DNA from: Arenimonas metalli CF5-1
GTDB lineage: Bacteria > Pseudomonadota > Gammaproteobacteria > Xanthomonadales > Xanthomonadaceae
Assembly (NCBI RefSeq): GCF_000747155.1
Contig: NZ_AVCK01000022.1
Location: forward strand, 1 to 64,000
DNA length: 64,000 nt
Direction: 5' to 3'
Numbering within the stretch: position 1 is the stretch's first letter; each line of letters opens with the position of its first letter. The position numbers were made by a program, and so were the translations under genes. The notes beneath the pieces were generated by a model, which was not told where the DNA came from, made no database searches, and was given only the letters and a program-made list of their open reading frames with translations. Positions 32,635 through 40,273 of the stretch are shown here, one piece after another.

Positions 32635-33414
32635 TCAGCGCGAGAGATGGACGAGGGCCGGGGCGTGGTCGCTGGGGCGCTCCCAGCTGCGCGGCTCCTT
32701 GTCGATGCTGGCGCCGACGCAGCGCTCGCGCAGGGCGTCGCTGACGAGGCACAGGTCGATGCGCAGGCCCAGGTTGCGGCGGAAGCCGGCGGCGCGGTAA
32801 TCCCACCAGCTGAACACGCCGCCCTCCTCGTGGTGCAGGCGGTAGCTGTCGTGCAGGCCGAGCCCGAGCAGGCGCCGGAGCGCGGCGCGCTCGGCGGTGG
32901 AGGTGAGGATGCTGGCGTCGTTCCAGACCGCCGGGTCGTGCACGTCGCGGTCGTCGGGGGCGATGTTGAAGTCGCCGAGCACCACCATCCGCGGATGCGC
33001 CTTCAGCTCTTCGGCCAGCCAGCCGTGCACCGCATCGAGCCAGCGCAGCTTGTAGTCGTACTTGTCGGTGCCCACGTCCTGGCCGTTCACCACATACAGG
33101 TTGACGATGCGCAGCCCGCCCACCGTGGCGGCGATGACGCGCTTCTGCTCGTCCTCGAAGCCCGGGATGCCGACCTGCACGTCCGTCGCCGGCTCGCGCG
33201 AGACGATGGCGACGCCGTTGTAGGTCTTCTGGCCCACGAACACGCTGCGGTAGCCCAGCGCCGCCAGCGCATCGTCGGGGAAGCGGGCGTCCTCGAGTTT
33301 GGTTTCCTGCAGCGCCACGATGTCGGGCGCGCGCAGCTTCAGCCATTCCTCCAGGTGCGGGAGGCGGACGTTGAGGGAATTGACGTTCCAGCTGGCGATC
33401 GTGGTCGTATCCAT
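32635..33414 (-). CDS. xthA: Exodeoxyribonuclease III (AP endonuclease)
   Basis: A 259-residue base-excision repair nuclease of the endonuclease/exonuclease/phosphatase fold. The conserved catalytic segments are SWNVNSLNVRL, LQETKLED (metal-binding Glu), YNGVAIVSR, NLYVVNGQ, GDFNIAPDDRDV (Asp/Asn), FSWWDYRA and a C-terminal PSDHAPALVHL (His general base). The length and the WDY..AGFRRNLGLRIDL segment are as in bacterial ExoIII. The ATG at 33414 is 6 bases after a -10-like TAGCAT on the minus strand. Confidence 0.95.
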   Translation of the reverse strand: MDTTTIASWNVNSLNVRLPHLEEWLKLRAPDIVALQETKLEDARFPDDALAALGYRSVFVGQKTYNGVAIVSREPATDVQVGIPGFEDEQKRVIAATVGGLRIVNLYVVNGQDVGTDKYDYKLRWLDAVHGWLAEELKAHPRMVVLGDFNIAPDDRDVHDPAVWNDASILTSTAERAALRRLLGLGLHDSYRLHHEEGGVFSWWDYRAAGFRRNLGLRIDLCLVSDALRERCVGASIDKEPRSWERPSDHAPALVHLSR

Positions 33415-33420
33415 GCGCGA

Positions 33421-33426
33421 ATGCTA
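33421..33426 (-). promoter_or_regulatory. -10 box of xthA (leaderless geometry)
   Basis: The minus strand reads TAGCAT, tcgcgc, ATG. No -35 is evident. Confidence 0.45.
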
Positions 33427-33524
33427 ACGGTTCGCGATGCCGGGGGCGACTACTTGACCGGCATCAAGGCGGCCGCGACCGGCCGGCGTAGTGTGATGCT
33501 CAGGAATCCAACCGGAGCTTTCCC

Positions 33525-34135
33525 ATGGACCCCGCCCGCCGCTACGCCCCGTCCCGCCGCGCCCTGCACTGGCTGATGTTCCTCGGCATCGTGCTGGCCT
33601 TCGTCTTCATCGAGGGCCGCGGGTGGTTCGAGCGCGGTACGCCCGCCCGCCTGGCCATGGTGCAGGCCCATTTCTGGGTTGGCATTGCCCTGCTGGCGCT
33701 GATGCTGCCGCGCCTGCTGCTGGCGTTCTCGCGCCCCGCGCCCGCGGTGCGGCCGCCGCTGCCGGCCTGGCAGGCGCTGCCGGCCAAGGCGGTGCACCTG
33801 CTGCTTTACGCAATGCTGGTCGTGCAGCCCCTGCGCTGCCGGCCTGGCAGGCGCTGCCGGCCAAGGCGGTGCACCTGCTGCTTTACGCAATGCTGGTCGT
33901 GCAGCCCCTGCTCGGGCTGGGCACGGCCTGGACCGACGGCAAGGACATCCTGCTGCCCTTCACGCAGATCGCCCTGCCCGCGCTGCTGGCGCCCGATGCC
34001 GCGCTGGCGGGACAGCTGGAGGAGCTGCACGAGTGGGTCGGCACGGCGTTCTACTACGTCGTGGGCCTGCACGCGGCCGCCGCGCTGTACCACCACTTCG
34101 TCCGCCGCGACGACACCCTGCGCCGCATGGCCTGA
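33525..34135 (+). pseudogene. Cytochrome b561 gene, frameshifted by a 77-bp tandem duplication
   Basis: The start ATG follows CCGGAGCTTTCCC. Frame 1 gives MDPARRYAPSRRALHWLMF and so on up to HLLLYAMLVVQPL, and frame 2 resumes with the same residues and continues LLGLGTAWTDG to HHFVRRDDTLRRMA, stop 34135. Bases 33757-33833 are repeated exactly at 33834-33910. Removing one 77-base copy restores a 177-residue four-helix di-haem cytochrome b561, with candidate haem His in LHWLMF, QAHFWV, VHLLLYA and the HEW/GLHAAAALYHHF segments. As written, translation leaves the cytochrome frame after about 103 residues. This is either a very recent mutation, a reversible slippage allele or an assembly error. 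Normal role: transmembrane electron transfer, quinol or superoxide related. Confidence 0.85.
33757..33910 (+). repeat. Perfect 77-bp tandem duplication
   Basis: Two exact copies, 33757-33833 and 33834-33910, beginning cgctgccggcctggcaggcg and ending cagcccctg. The length 77 is not a multiple of 3, so the host gene is frameshifted. Confidence 0.97.
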
Positions 34136-34198
34136 GCGTTGCCTTCGCGGCGTGGCTCGGCCAGAGTGGCGGCTCGCTTCCCGCCACGCAGGCCGCGC

Positions 34199-35215
34199 AT
34201 GCCCCCGGTAGATCTCCGCAGCGACACCGTCACCCGCCCGACCGACGCCATGCGCGAAGCGGGTCTTCGCGCCCCGGTCGGCGACGACGTGATGGGCGAC
34301 GACCCCAGCGTGAACGCGCTGCAGGAGCGGCTGGCCGGCGAGCTCGGCTTCGCCGCCGGCCTGTTCGTGCCCAGCGGCACCCAGAGCAACCTGCTGGCGC
34401 TGATGGCGCACTGCGAACGCGGCGACGAATACCTGGTGGGCATGGACGCGCACACCTACAAGTACGAGGGCGGCGGCGCCGCGGTGCTGGGCTCGATCCA
34501 GCCGCAGCCGATCGTCAACGCGCCCGACGGCACGCTGCCGCTGGACGCCGTGGCCGCGGCGATCAAGCCCGCCGGCGACCCGCACTTCGCGCGCACGCGC
34601 CTGCTGGCGCTGGAGAACACCTGGCACGGCCGCGTGCTGCCCCTGCCCTACCTCGCCCAGGCGCGCGAACTGGCGAAGACGAACGGCCTGGCCTACCACC
34701 TCGACGGCGCGCGGCTGTTCAACGCGGCGGTGGCTGGCGGCACCACCGCGGCGCACATCGCCTCGCATTTCGACTCGGTGTCGGTGTGCCTGTCGAAGGG
34801 GCTGGGGGCGCCCGTGGGCTCGGTGCTGCTGGGCACGCACGAACTGATCGACAAGGCGCGCCGCTGGCGCAAGGTGCTGGGCGGCGGCTGGCGCCAGGCC
34901 GGGCAGCTGGCGGCGATGGCGTCGCATGCGCTCGACCACCACGTGGCGCGCCTGGCCGACGACCACCGCCGCGCGAAGCAGCTGGCCGACGCGCTGGCCG
35001 CGCTGCCCGACGTGCAGGTGGACGCGCCGCAGACCAACCTCGTCTTCATCACCGTGCCCGATGGCCGGCAGGCGGCGCTGGCCGCAAGGCTGCGCGAGGA
35101 AGGCGTGCTCATCTCGGCCGGACGCGGGCCGCGCATCCGACTGGTCACGCACCTGGACGTGGATGACGACGGGCTCGCGCGCGCCATCGCCGCGTTCCGC
35201 GGCTTCTTCGGGTGA
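34199..35215 (+). CDS. ltaE: Low-specificity L-threonine aldolase
   Basis: A PLP enzyme of 338 residues that cleaves L-threonine or allo-threonine to glycine and acetaldehyde. VDLRSDTVTRPTDAMREAG at the start, GDDVMGDDPSVNALQERLA, PSGTQSN, LENTWHGRVLP, HLDGARLFNA (Asp binding the PLP ring nitrogen) and SVCLSKGLGAPVGSVL with the Schiff-base Lys at about residue 200 are all present. The chosen ATG (34199) gives the family N-terminus; an upstream ATG at 34139 would add a basic non-conserved extension. It stands alone on the plus strand after the cytochrome b561 pseudogene. Confidence 0.95.
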   Translation: MPPVDLRSDTVTRPTDAMREAGLRAPVGDDVMGDDPSVNALQERLAGELGFAAGLFVPSGTQSNLLALMAHCERGDEYLVGMDAHTYKYEGGGAAVLGSIQPQPIVNAPDGTLPLDAVAAAIKPAGDPHFARTRLLALENTWHGRVLPLPYLAQARELAKTNGLAYHLDGARLFNAAVAGGTTAAHIASHFDSVSVCLSKGLGAPVGSVLLGTHELIDKARRWRKVLGGGWRQAGQLAAMASHALDHHVARLADDHRRAKQLADALAALPDVQVDAPQTNLVFITVPDGRQAALAARLREEGVLISAGRGPRIRLVTHLDVDDDGLARAIAAFRGFFG

Positions 35216-35234
35216 TGCCGCGCCGGGGCTTGGG

Positions 35235-35240
35235 CATAAT
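35235..35240 (+). promoter_or_regulatory. -10 box of the methyltransferase gene (leaderless geometry)
   Basis: CATAAT followed by ccgggc and ATG at 35247. Confidence 0.5.
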
Positions 35241-35246
35241 CCGGGC

Positions 35247-35876
35247 ATGAGCCTTCCCGACTGCCACCTCGACCTCGGCTGCGGCACGCACCCGCGCAAT
35301 CCCTACGGCCGCGGCACGCTGTACGGCGTGGACATCCGCGCGCCCGACGGCCCGGTGGATTACGAGCACCGCGTCGCCAACCTGGTGCTGCAGCCGATCC
35401 CGTTCGCCGACAGCAGCCTGGGGTCGGTGTCGGCCTTCGACTACCTCGAACACGTGCCGCGGCTGTTTCCCGACGGCAACGGCGGCACCTGCTTCCCCTT
35501 CGTGCGGCTGATGGACGAGATCTGGCGCGTGCTGGCGCCGGGCGGGCGGCTGTATGCGCTCACGCCGGCGTACCCGCATCCCGAGGCCTTCGTCGACCCG
35601 ACCCACGTCAACTTCATCACCGACGAGAGCCACGCCTATTTCTGCGGTGAGTCCCCGCTGGGCGCGATGTACGGCTTCACCGGCCGCTTCCGCGCGATCC
35701 GCGTGCTGCGCACCGAACGCGCCAGCGCCTACAGCGCCCTGGCCAACTCGCCGCAGAACCACGGCCCCGCGAAGCGCCTCGCGCGCGCGGTGCGCCGCTG
35801 GATCCGCTTCCTCCGCGGCAAGCGCGCCCAGCTTTCGCCGGCCTGGCTCCTCTGGGAACTCGAAGCCATCAAGTAA
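35247..35876 (+). CDS. Class I SAM-dependent methyltransferase
   Basis: A 209-residue cytosolic protein. Motif I DLGCGTHPRNPYG and motif II YGVDIRAPDG bind SAM. FADSSLGSVSAFDYLEHVPR and IWRVLAPGGRLYALTPAYPHPEAFVDPTHVNFIT resemble Methyltransf_11 enzymes acting on small molecules or polysaccharide precursors. The C-terminus is basic (RRWIRFLRGKRAQL). No neighbouring gene suggests a substrate. The ATG at 35247 directly follows a -10-like CATAAT (6-base gap) without a Shine-Dalgarno. Confidence 0.85.
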   Translation: MSLPDCHLDLGCGTHPRNPYGRGTLYGVDIRAPDGPVDYEHRVANLVLQPIPFADSSLGSVSAFDYLEHVPRLFPDGNGGTCFPFVRLMDEIWRVLAPGGRLYALTPAYPHPEAFVDPTHVNFITDESHAYFCGESPLGAMYGFTGRFRAIRVLRTERASAYSALANSPQNHGPAKRLARAVRRWIRFLRGKRAQLSPAWLLWELEAIK

Positions 35877-35912
35877 TCGTCGCGGCGATGGGCTGCGGGG
35901 GCTTGAAGGGCA

Positions 35913-36053
35913 TTTTCGACGCGGATTGACGCGGATAAACGCGGATGGAGCAAAGACAGGTTTGGGTCCCTGCCCGCGGCAGAATCCCGCGAAGATCCAC
36001 TATCGATTTGCTTTTGCCCTATCCGCGTTTATCCGCGTTAATCCGCGTCAAAA
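35913..36053. repeat. Intergenic inverted repeat B built from 'acgcggat' units
   Basis: The left arm 35913-35955 (ttttcgacgcggattgacgc and on) and right arm 36012-36053 are near-perfect complements. Each consists of three 10-base units (gacgcggatt, gacgcggata, aacgcggatg). The central about 56 bases are unique. It lies between two convergent genes. Same architecture as A (12597) and C (37522). Confidence 0.88.
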
Positions 36054-36070
36054 CCGCTCCCAACACCCCC

Positions 36071-37501
36071 TCACGTATTCGGCCGCTGCGCCGGTTTCGG
36101 GTCGGTGATCTCGTGGCCCGGCTCCGCGCGGCCGGCCATTTCGGCGCCGGCGTCGGGCGGCAGACGGAACATGACCCAGGCCGAGAGCGCCGAGATCGTG
36201 CCCACGGTCAGGAAGGCCCAGCCGAAGTTGCTCGCGTCGGCGTAGTCGTGGCCAGTGAACGCGCCGGCGATCTGCAGCGCGTAGCCGCCGATGGCCACGC
36301 CCAACGCCAGCGAGAGCTGCTGCATCATGCCCGACAGGCTGCTGGCCTGGCCCATGCGCGCCGGGTCCACCTCGGCGTAACTGATGGCGTTGAGGCTGGT
36401 GAACTGCAGCGAGCGGAAGCAGCCCGACACCAGCAGCACCGCCATGATCACCCCGTGCGCGGTGTCGGCGCGGAACAGGCCGAAGCCCGCCAGCATCGCC
36501 GAGGCCAGCAGCGCGTTCACCCACAGCACGCGCCGGAAACCGAAGCGCTTGAGCACGCTGGCCGCGATCGTCTTCATGAACATCGCGCCCACCGCCGACA
36601 CGAAGGTGAGCAGGCCCGAGGCCAGCGGCGTCAGGCCGAAGCCGAGCTGCAGCATCAGCGGCAGCAGGAAGGGCGTGGCGCCGATGCCGATGCGGAACAG
36701 CATGCCGCCCATCACGCCGGCGCGGAAGGTGGGCAGCACCAGCAGCCGCAGGTCGATCAGCGGATGCGGATGTCGCAGTGCGTGCCACACGTAGCCCGCC
36801 ATGCCGCCGAGGCCCAGCAGCAGGCAGCCCACCGCCACCGGCGTGGACACCATGTGCCGCCCGAGGCTGGAGAATCCGAACAGCGCCAGCGCGAGGCCGA
36901 GGCCGGACAGCGCGAAACCCGTCCAGTCCAGCGGCTTCACCGGCTCGCGCAGGTCCGGCACGAAGCGCCAGGCCAGGAATAGCCCCAGCAAGCCCATCGG
37001 GAGGTTGATCAGGAAGATCCAGCGCCAGTCGCTGTAGGTCGAAATGAGGCCACCGAGCGGCGGCCCGATGATCGGCGCCACCAGCGCGGGAATCGTCAGC
37101 CAGCTCAGCGCCTGCACCAGCTCGCTCTTGGGCACCGTGCGCAGCAGCACCAGCCGCCCCACCGGCACCATCAGCGCGCCGCCCATGCCCTGCAGGAAGC
37201 GCGCGGCGACCATCTGCTCGAGCGTGCCGCTGGCGGCGCAGGCCAGCGAGCCCAGCAGGAACACGGCGATCGCGGCCATGAAGGTGCTGCGCGCCCCGAA
37301 CCGGTCCGCCACCCATCCGCTGACGGGAATGAACACCGCCAGCGCCAGCAGGTAGGCGGTGAGCGCGAGCTTGAGCGCAATCGGCTCGGTGCCAAGGTCG
37401 GCGGCGATCGCCGGCAACGAGGTCGCGATCGCCGTCGAGTCCATGTTCTCGATGAACAACGCACACGCCACGATCAGCGCCAGGCGACGACCGGGGTTCA
37501 T
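36071..37501 (-). CDS. MFS drug:H+ antiporter (DHA2/EmrB-like)
   Basis: A 476-residue inner-membrane exporter with 14 predicted helices. DSTAIATSLPAIAADLG in helix 1, the GWVADRFGARSTF loop 2-3 motif A, RFLQGMGGALMVPVGRLVLLR (motif B) and PIIGPPLGGLISTYSDWRWIFLINLPMG (antiporter motif C region) place it in DHA2. The second half (SLQFTSLNAISYAEVDPARMGQASSLSGMMQQLSLALG) is typical of EmrB-like pumps. No EmrA-type membrane-fusion partner or TetR-type regulator is adjacent. It is flanked on both sides by inverted repeats of the same family. Confidence 0.93.
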   Translation of the reverse strand: MNPGRRLALIVACALFIENMDSTAIATSLPAIAADLGTEPIALKLALTAYLLALAVFIPVSGWVADRFGARSTFMAAIAVFLLGSLACAASGTLEQMVAARFLQGMGGALMVPVGRLVLLRTVPKSELVQALSWLTIPALVAPIIGPPLGGLISTYSDWRWIFLINLPMGLLGLFLAWRFVPDLREPVKPLDWTGFALSGLGLALALFGFSSLGRHMVSTPVAVGCLLLGLGGMAGYVWHALRHPHPLIDLRLLVLPTFRAGVMGGMLFRIGIGATPFLLPLMLQLGFGLTPLASGLLTFVSAVGAMFMKTIAASVLKRFGFRRVLWVNALLASAMLAGFGLFRADTAHGVIMAVLLVSGCFRSLQFTSLNAISYAEVDPARMGQASSLSGMMQQLSLALGVAIGGYALQIAGAFTGHDYADASNFGWAFLTVGTISALSAWVMFRLPPDAGAEMAGRAEPGHEITDPKPAQRPNT

Positions 37502-37521
37502 GGGAGTGCCGTTGAAAGCGG

Positions 37522-37653
37522 TTTAGCCACTGATGAACACTGATGAACACAGATAGGAGCGGGGGTGCTCAAGGCCACACGCCCCCAGGAGCGAGCTACC
37601 TCCAGAACTTGTTGTGCTCTATCCGTGTTTATCTGTGTTCATCCGTGGCTAAA
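37522..37653. repeat. Intergenic inverted repeat C built from 'cacngat' units
   Basis: The left arm 37522-37560 (tttagccactgatgaacact and on) and right arm 37616-37653 (complement: tttagccacggatgaacaca and on) comprise three 10-base units each. It sits upstream of the MFS gene and after the stop of the M3 peptidase gene. Design as in A and B. Confidence 0.88.
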
Positions 37654-37657
37654 AGAA

Positions 37658-39703
37658 TCAAGCCGCGAGGCCGTAGGAGCGGAGCAGGGCGTCGGGTTGG
37701 GGTTCGCGGCCGCGGAAGGCCACGAAGCTCTCCAGCGCCGGGCGCGAGCCGCCCACCGCGAGGATCTCGCGGCGGTAGCGGGCGCCGGTGTCGGCGTCGA
37801 AGACGCCGGCTTCCTCGAAGGCCGCGAACGCATCCGCGCTCAGCACCTCGGCCCACAGGTAGCTGTAGTAGCCGGCCGCGTAGCCTCCCGAGAAGATGTG
37901 GGTGAAGGCGTGCGGGCCGCGGTGCCAGGCCGGCGGCGGCAGCACGGCGACTTCGTCGCGCACCTCGTTGAGAACCTCGAGCGCGCGCGCGCCGCGGGCC
38001 GGGTCGAACTCCAGGTGCAGGCGGAAGTCGAACAGCGCGAACTCCAGCTGCCGCACCAGGAACAGGCCGGCGTGGAAGTGCCGCGCCTGCAGCATCTTCG
38101 CGTACAGGTCGTCGGGCAGGCGCTCGCCGGTTTGCCAGTGGCGCGCGAACATGTCCAGCGCCTCGCGCTGCCAGGCGAAGTTCTCCATGAACTGGCTCGG
38201 CAGCTCGACCGCGTCCCACTCGACGCCGCTGATGCCGCCGATGCTGGGCCAGTCCACCTCGGTGAGCAGGTGGTGGATGCCGTGGCCGAACTCGTGGAAA
38301 AGCGTGATCACGTCGTCGTGGGTCAGCAAGGCAGGCCTGCCATCCCCGGCCGGCGGCGCGAAATTGCAGGTCAGGTAGGCCACCGGTTTGAACAGGGATT
38401 CGCCGTCGTCCATGCGCGAGCGGCACACGTCCATCCAGGCGCCGCCGCGCTTGCCGGCGCGCGCGTAGTGGTCGAGGTAGACGCCGGCGCGCACGGTGCC
38501 GTCATGGTCCACCACGTCGAAGTAGTGCACGTCCGGGTGCCAGGCATCCACGCCGTGGCGCTCGACCAGCTTCACGCCGAACACGCGCTCGGCCACCGTG
38601 AACAGGCCCTGCATCACCGCCGGCAGCGGGAAGTAGGGCTTGAGGTCTTCCTCGCTGAAGGCGAAGCGGCGCTCGCGCAACTTCTCGGCGCAGTACGCGA
38701 CGTCCCAGGGCTGGAGGTCGGCGATGCCGAGCTCGGCGGCGGCGAAGGCGCGCAGCTCTTCGAGCTCGCGCGCGGCCACGGGCTTGGCCTTGGCCGCCAG
38801 CTCGCGCAGGAAGCCGAGCACGCGCTCGGGCGTGCCGGCCATCTTGTCGGCCAGCGACAGGTGCGCGCTGGAGTCGAAGCCCAGCAGCGCCGCGGCCTCG
38901 TGGCGCAGCGCCATGATCTGCTCGATGCGCCCGCTGTTGTCGCGGGTTCCGGCCTGCGGGCCCTGGTCGGAAGCGCGCGTGTTGTAGGCGGTGTAGAGCT
39001 GTTCGCGCAGCGCGCGGTCGTCGGCGAAGGTGAGGATGGCCTGCACCACCGGACCCTTCAGCGTGGCCAGGTGACCCGCGACGCCCTTGTCCTTCGCCAT
39101 CGTGCGCAGCATGTCGCGGGCGGATTCCGGCAGGCCCGCGAGCTCGGCCTCGGTGACGGGCCGCGTCCACGCATCGGTGGCGTCGAGCACCGCTTCCTCG
39201 AACTCGGTCTCGAGCTTGCTCAGCTGGGTCTGGATGTCCTTGAAGCGCGAGCGCGCCGGCTCTTCCAGCGCCACGCCCGAGAGCCGGAAGCCGCGCAGGC
39301 TGTCCTCGACCACCGTGCGGCGCGCGCGGTCCATGGCCTCGAAGCCCGGGGCTTCGCGCACGGCCTTCACCGCCTCGTAGAGATCGCGGTTCTGCCCGAG
39401 CTCGGTGCCGTGCTCGGTGAGCTTCTCCAGCGCGGCGGAATACGCGGCGCGCAGCTCCGGCGAATCCTTGACGCCGTGCAGGTGCGAGACCGGCGCGAAG
39501 CAGCGGCCGAGGCGCTCTTCCCAGCGCTCCAGCGGCGCCATCAGGCGGGCGAAGTCGCGCGCCTGCGGGTCGGCGACCAGGCGCGCCACTTCGGCGCGGA
39601 AGCCGGCGAGCACCTCGTCGATGGCCGGGTTCACCTGGTCCGGCGTGATGGCGGAGAAGGCGGGGAGTTCGCCGGCGGCGAGCAGGGGGTTTTCAGTATT
39701 CAT
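37658..39703 (-). CDS. prlC: Oligopeptidase A (M3 metallopeptidase)
   Basis: A 681-residue cytosolic zinc peptidase that degrades signal peptides and other oligopeptides. The HExxH site is LFHEFGHGIHHLL (His470-Glu471, His474), with the third ligand Glu in GISGVEWDAVELPSQFMENF. The length equals E. coli OpdA/PrlC. Start ATG 39703 (MNTENPLLA) after GGAAACGC. The upstream gene is a chagasin-type inhibitor 39 bases away, then an aldehyde dehydrogenase, so all three may share a transcript. Its 3' end abuts inverted repeat C. Confidence 0.95.
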   Translation of the reverse strand: MNTENPLLAAGELPAFSAITPDQVNPAIDEVLAGFRAEVARLVADPQARDFARLMAPLERWEERLGRCFAPVSHLHGVKDSPELRAAYSAALEKLTEHGTELGQNRDLYEAVKAVREAPGFEAMDRARRTVVEDSLRGFRLSGVALEEPARSRFKDIQTQLSKLETEFEEAVLDATDAWTRPVTEAELAGLPESARDMLRTMAKDKGVAGHLATLKGPVVQAILTFADDRALREQLYTAYNTRASDQGPQAGTRDNSGRIEQIMALRHEAAALLGFDSSAHLSLADKMAGTPERVLGFLRELAAKAKPVAARELEELRAFAAAELGIADLQPWDVAYCAEKLRERRFAFSEEDLKPYFPLPAVMQGLFTVAERVFGVKLVERHGVDAWHPDVHYFDVVDHDGTVRAGVYLDHYARAGKRGGAWMDVCRSRMDDGESLFKPVAYLTCNFAPPAGDGRPALLTHDDVITLFHEFGHGIHHLLTEVDWPSIGGISGVEWDAVELPSQFMENFAWQREALDMFARHWQTGERLPDDLYAKMLQARHFHAGLFLVRQLEFALFDFRLHLEFDPARGARALEVLNEVRDEVAVLPPPAWHRGPHAFTHIFSGGYAAGYYSYLWAEVLSADAFAAFEEAGVFDADTGARYRREILAVGGSRPALESFVAFRGREPQPDALLRSYGLAA

Positions 39704-39742
39704 GCGTTTCCAGATGGCGTTGCGGGCCGCGGATTCCAAGCC

Positions 39743-40273
39743 TCAGGCGGCGGGCGTGACGGTGACATCGAGGCTGAAGCTGCCCAGCGGCGAAGATTCG
39801 GGCTGCCAGGCGCGGCCGTAGAAAAGATAGAGGAACGCGCGGCCGGGCGCGGCAGCGCGGAAGCAGTAGCGTGCGGTGCTGCCGGTGCCGACCGGCGGGG
39901 CGGGCTCGCCGGCCTTCACCAGCGGCTCGCGCACCAGGCCCTCGCAGGGCACGGAATCGAGCACGGCGCCGAAGGCGTCGCGGCGCTGCCATTCGCTGCC
40001 GGTGCTGTAGTTGGCGTCGAGCTCCACGCGCAGCACGGTGCCGACCGGCAGCCTCATCGCGCGGCCGCTGTCGGCGGCCGAGAGGCGAAGCGGCGACGCG
40101 GCGGTCCCTTGGGCCGCAGGCTCGGCGGAGTGAGGGCGCACCGGGTTCGCGCCGATCGCCGCGACGGGCGCGGCCCAGGCTGCGCCGCCGGGTGCGGCCG
40201 GGATCCCCATCGGGATCGCGGCCGCCACGAGCGCCGCCAGCGACCCGCCAAGACCGGTGCGTCGCGCGTTCAT
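39743..40273 (-). CDS. Chagasin-family (I42) cysteine-protease inhibitor, secreted
   Basis: 176 residues with a Gly/Ala-rich export signal (AWAAP cleavage region). The core has the three inhibitor loops of family I42: LDANYSTGSEW (NPTTG-like loop), VGTGSTARYCFRAAAPG (GxxG segment) and FYGRAWQPE (RPW-like loop). LPVGTVLRVELD precedes them as in chagasin. The first loop has Tyr for the usual Pro. It probably protects the cell from papain-like proteases in the periplasm or environment. It overlaps the aldehyde dehydrogenase stop (ATGA) and precedes prlC, although OpdA is a metallo- rather than a cysteine peptidase. Confidence 0.8.
   Translation of the reverse strand: MNARRTGLGGSLAALVAAAIPMGIPAAPGGAAWAAPVAAIGANPVRPHSAEPAAQGTAASPLRLSAADSGRAMRLPVGTVLRVELDANYSTGSEWQRRDAFGAVLDSVPCEGLVREPLVKAGEPAPPVGTGSTARYCFRAAAPGRAFLYLFYGRAWQPESSPLGSFSLDVTVTPAA

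Noticed and set aside
34139-34198. Upstream start for ltaE
   Set aside because: The in-frame ATG at 34139 would add a basic, non-conserved stretch (MPSRRGSARVAARF). The ATG at 34199 matches the family start.
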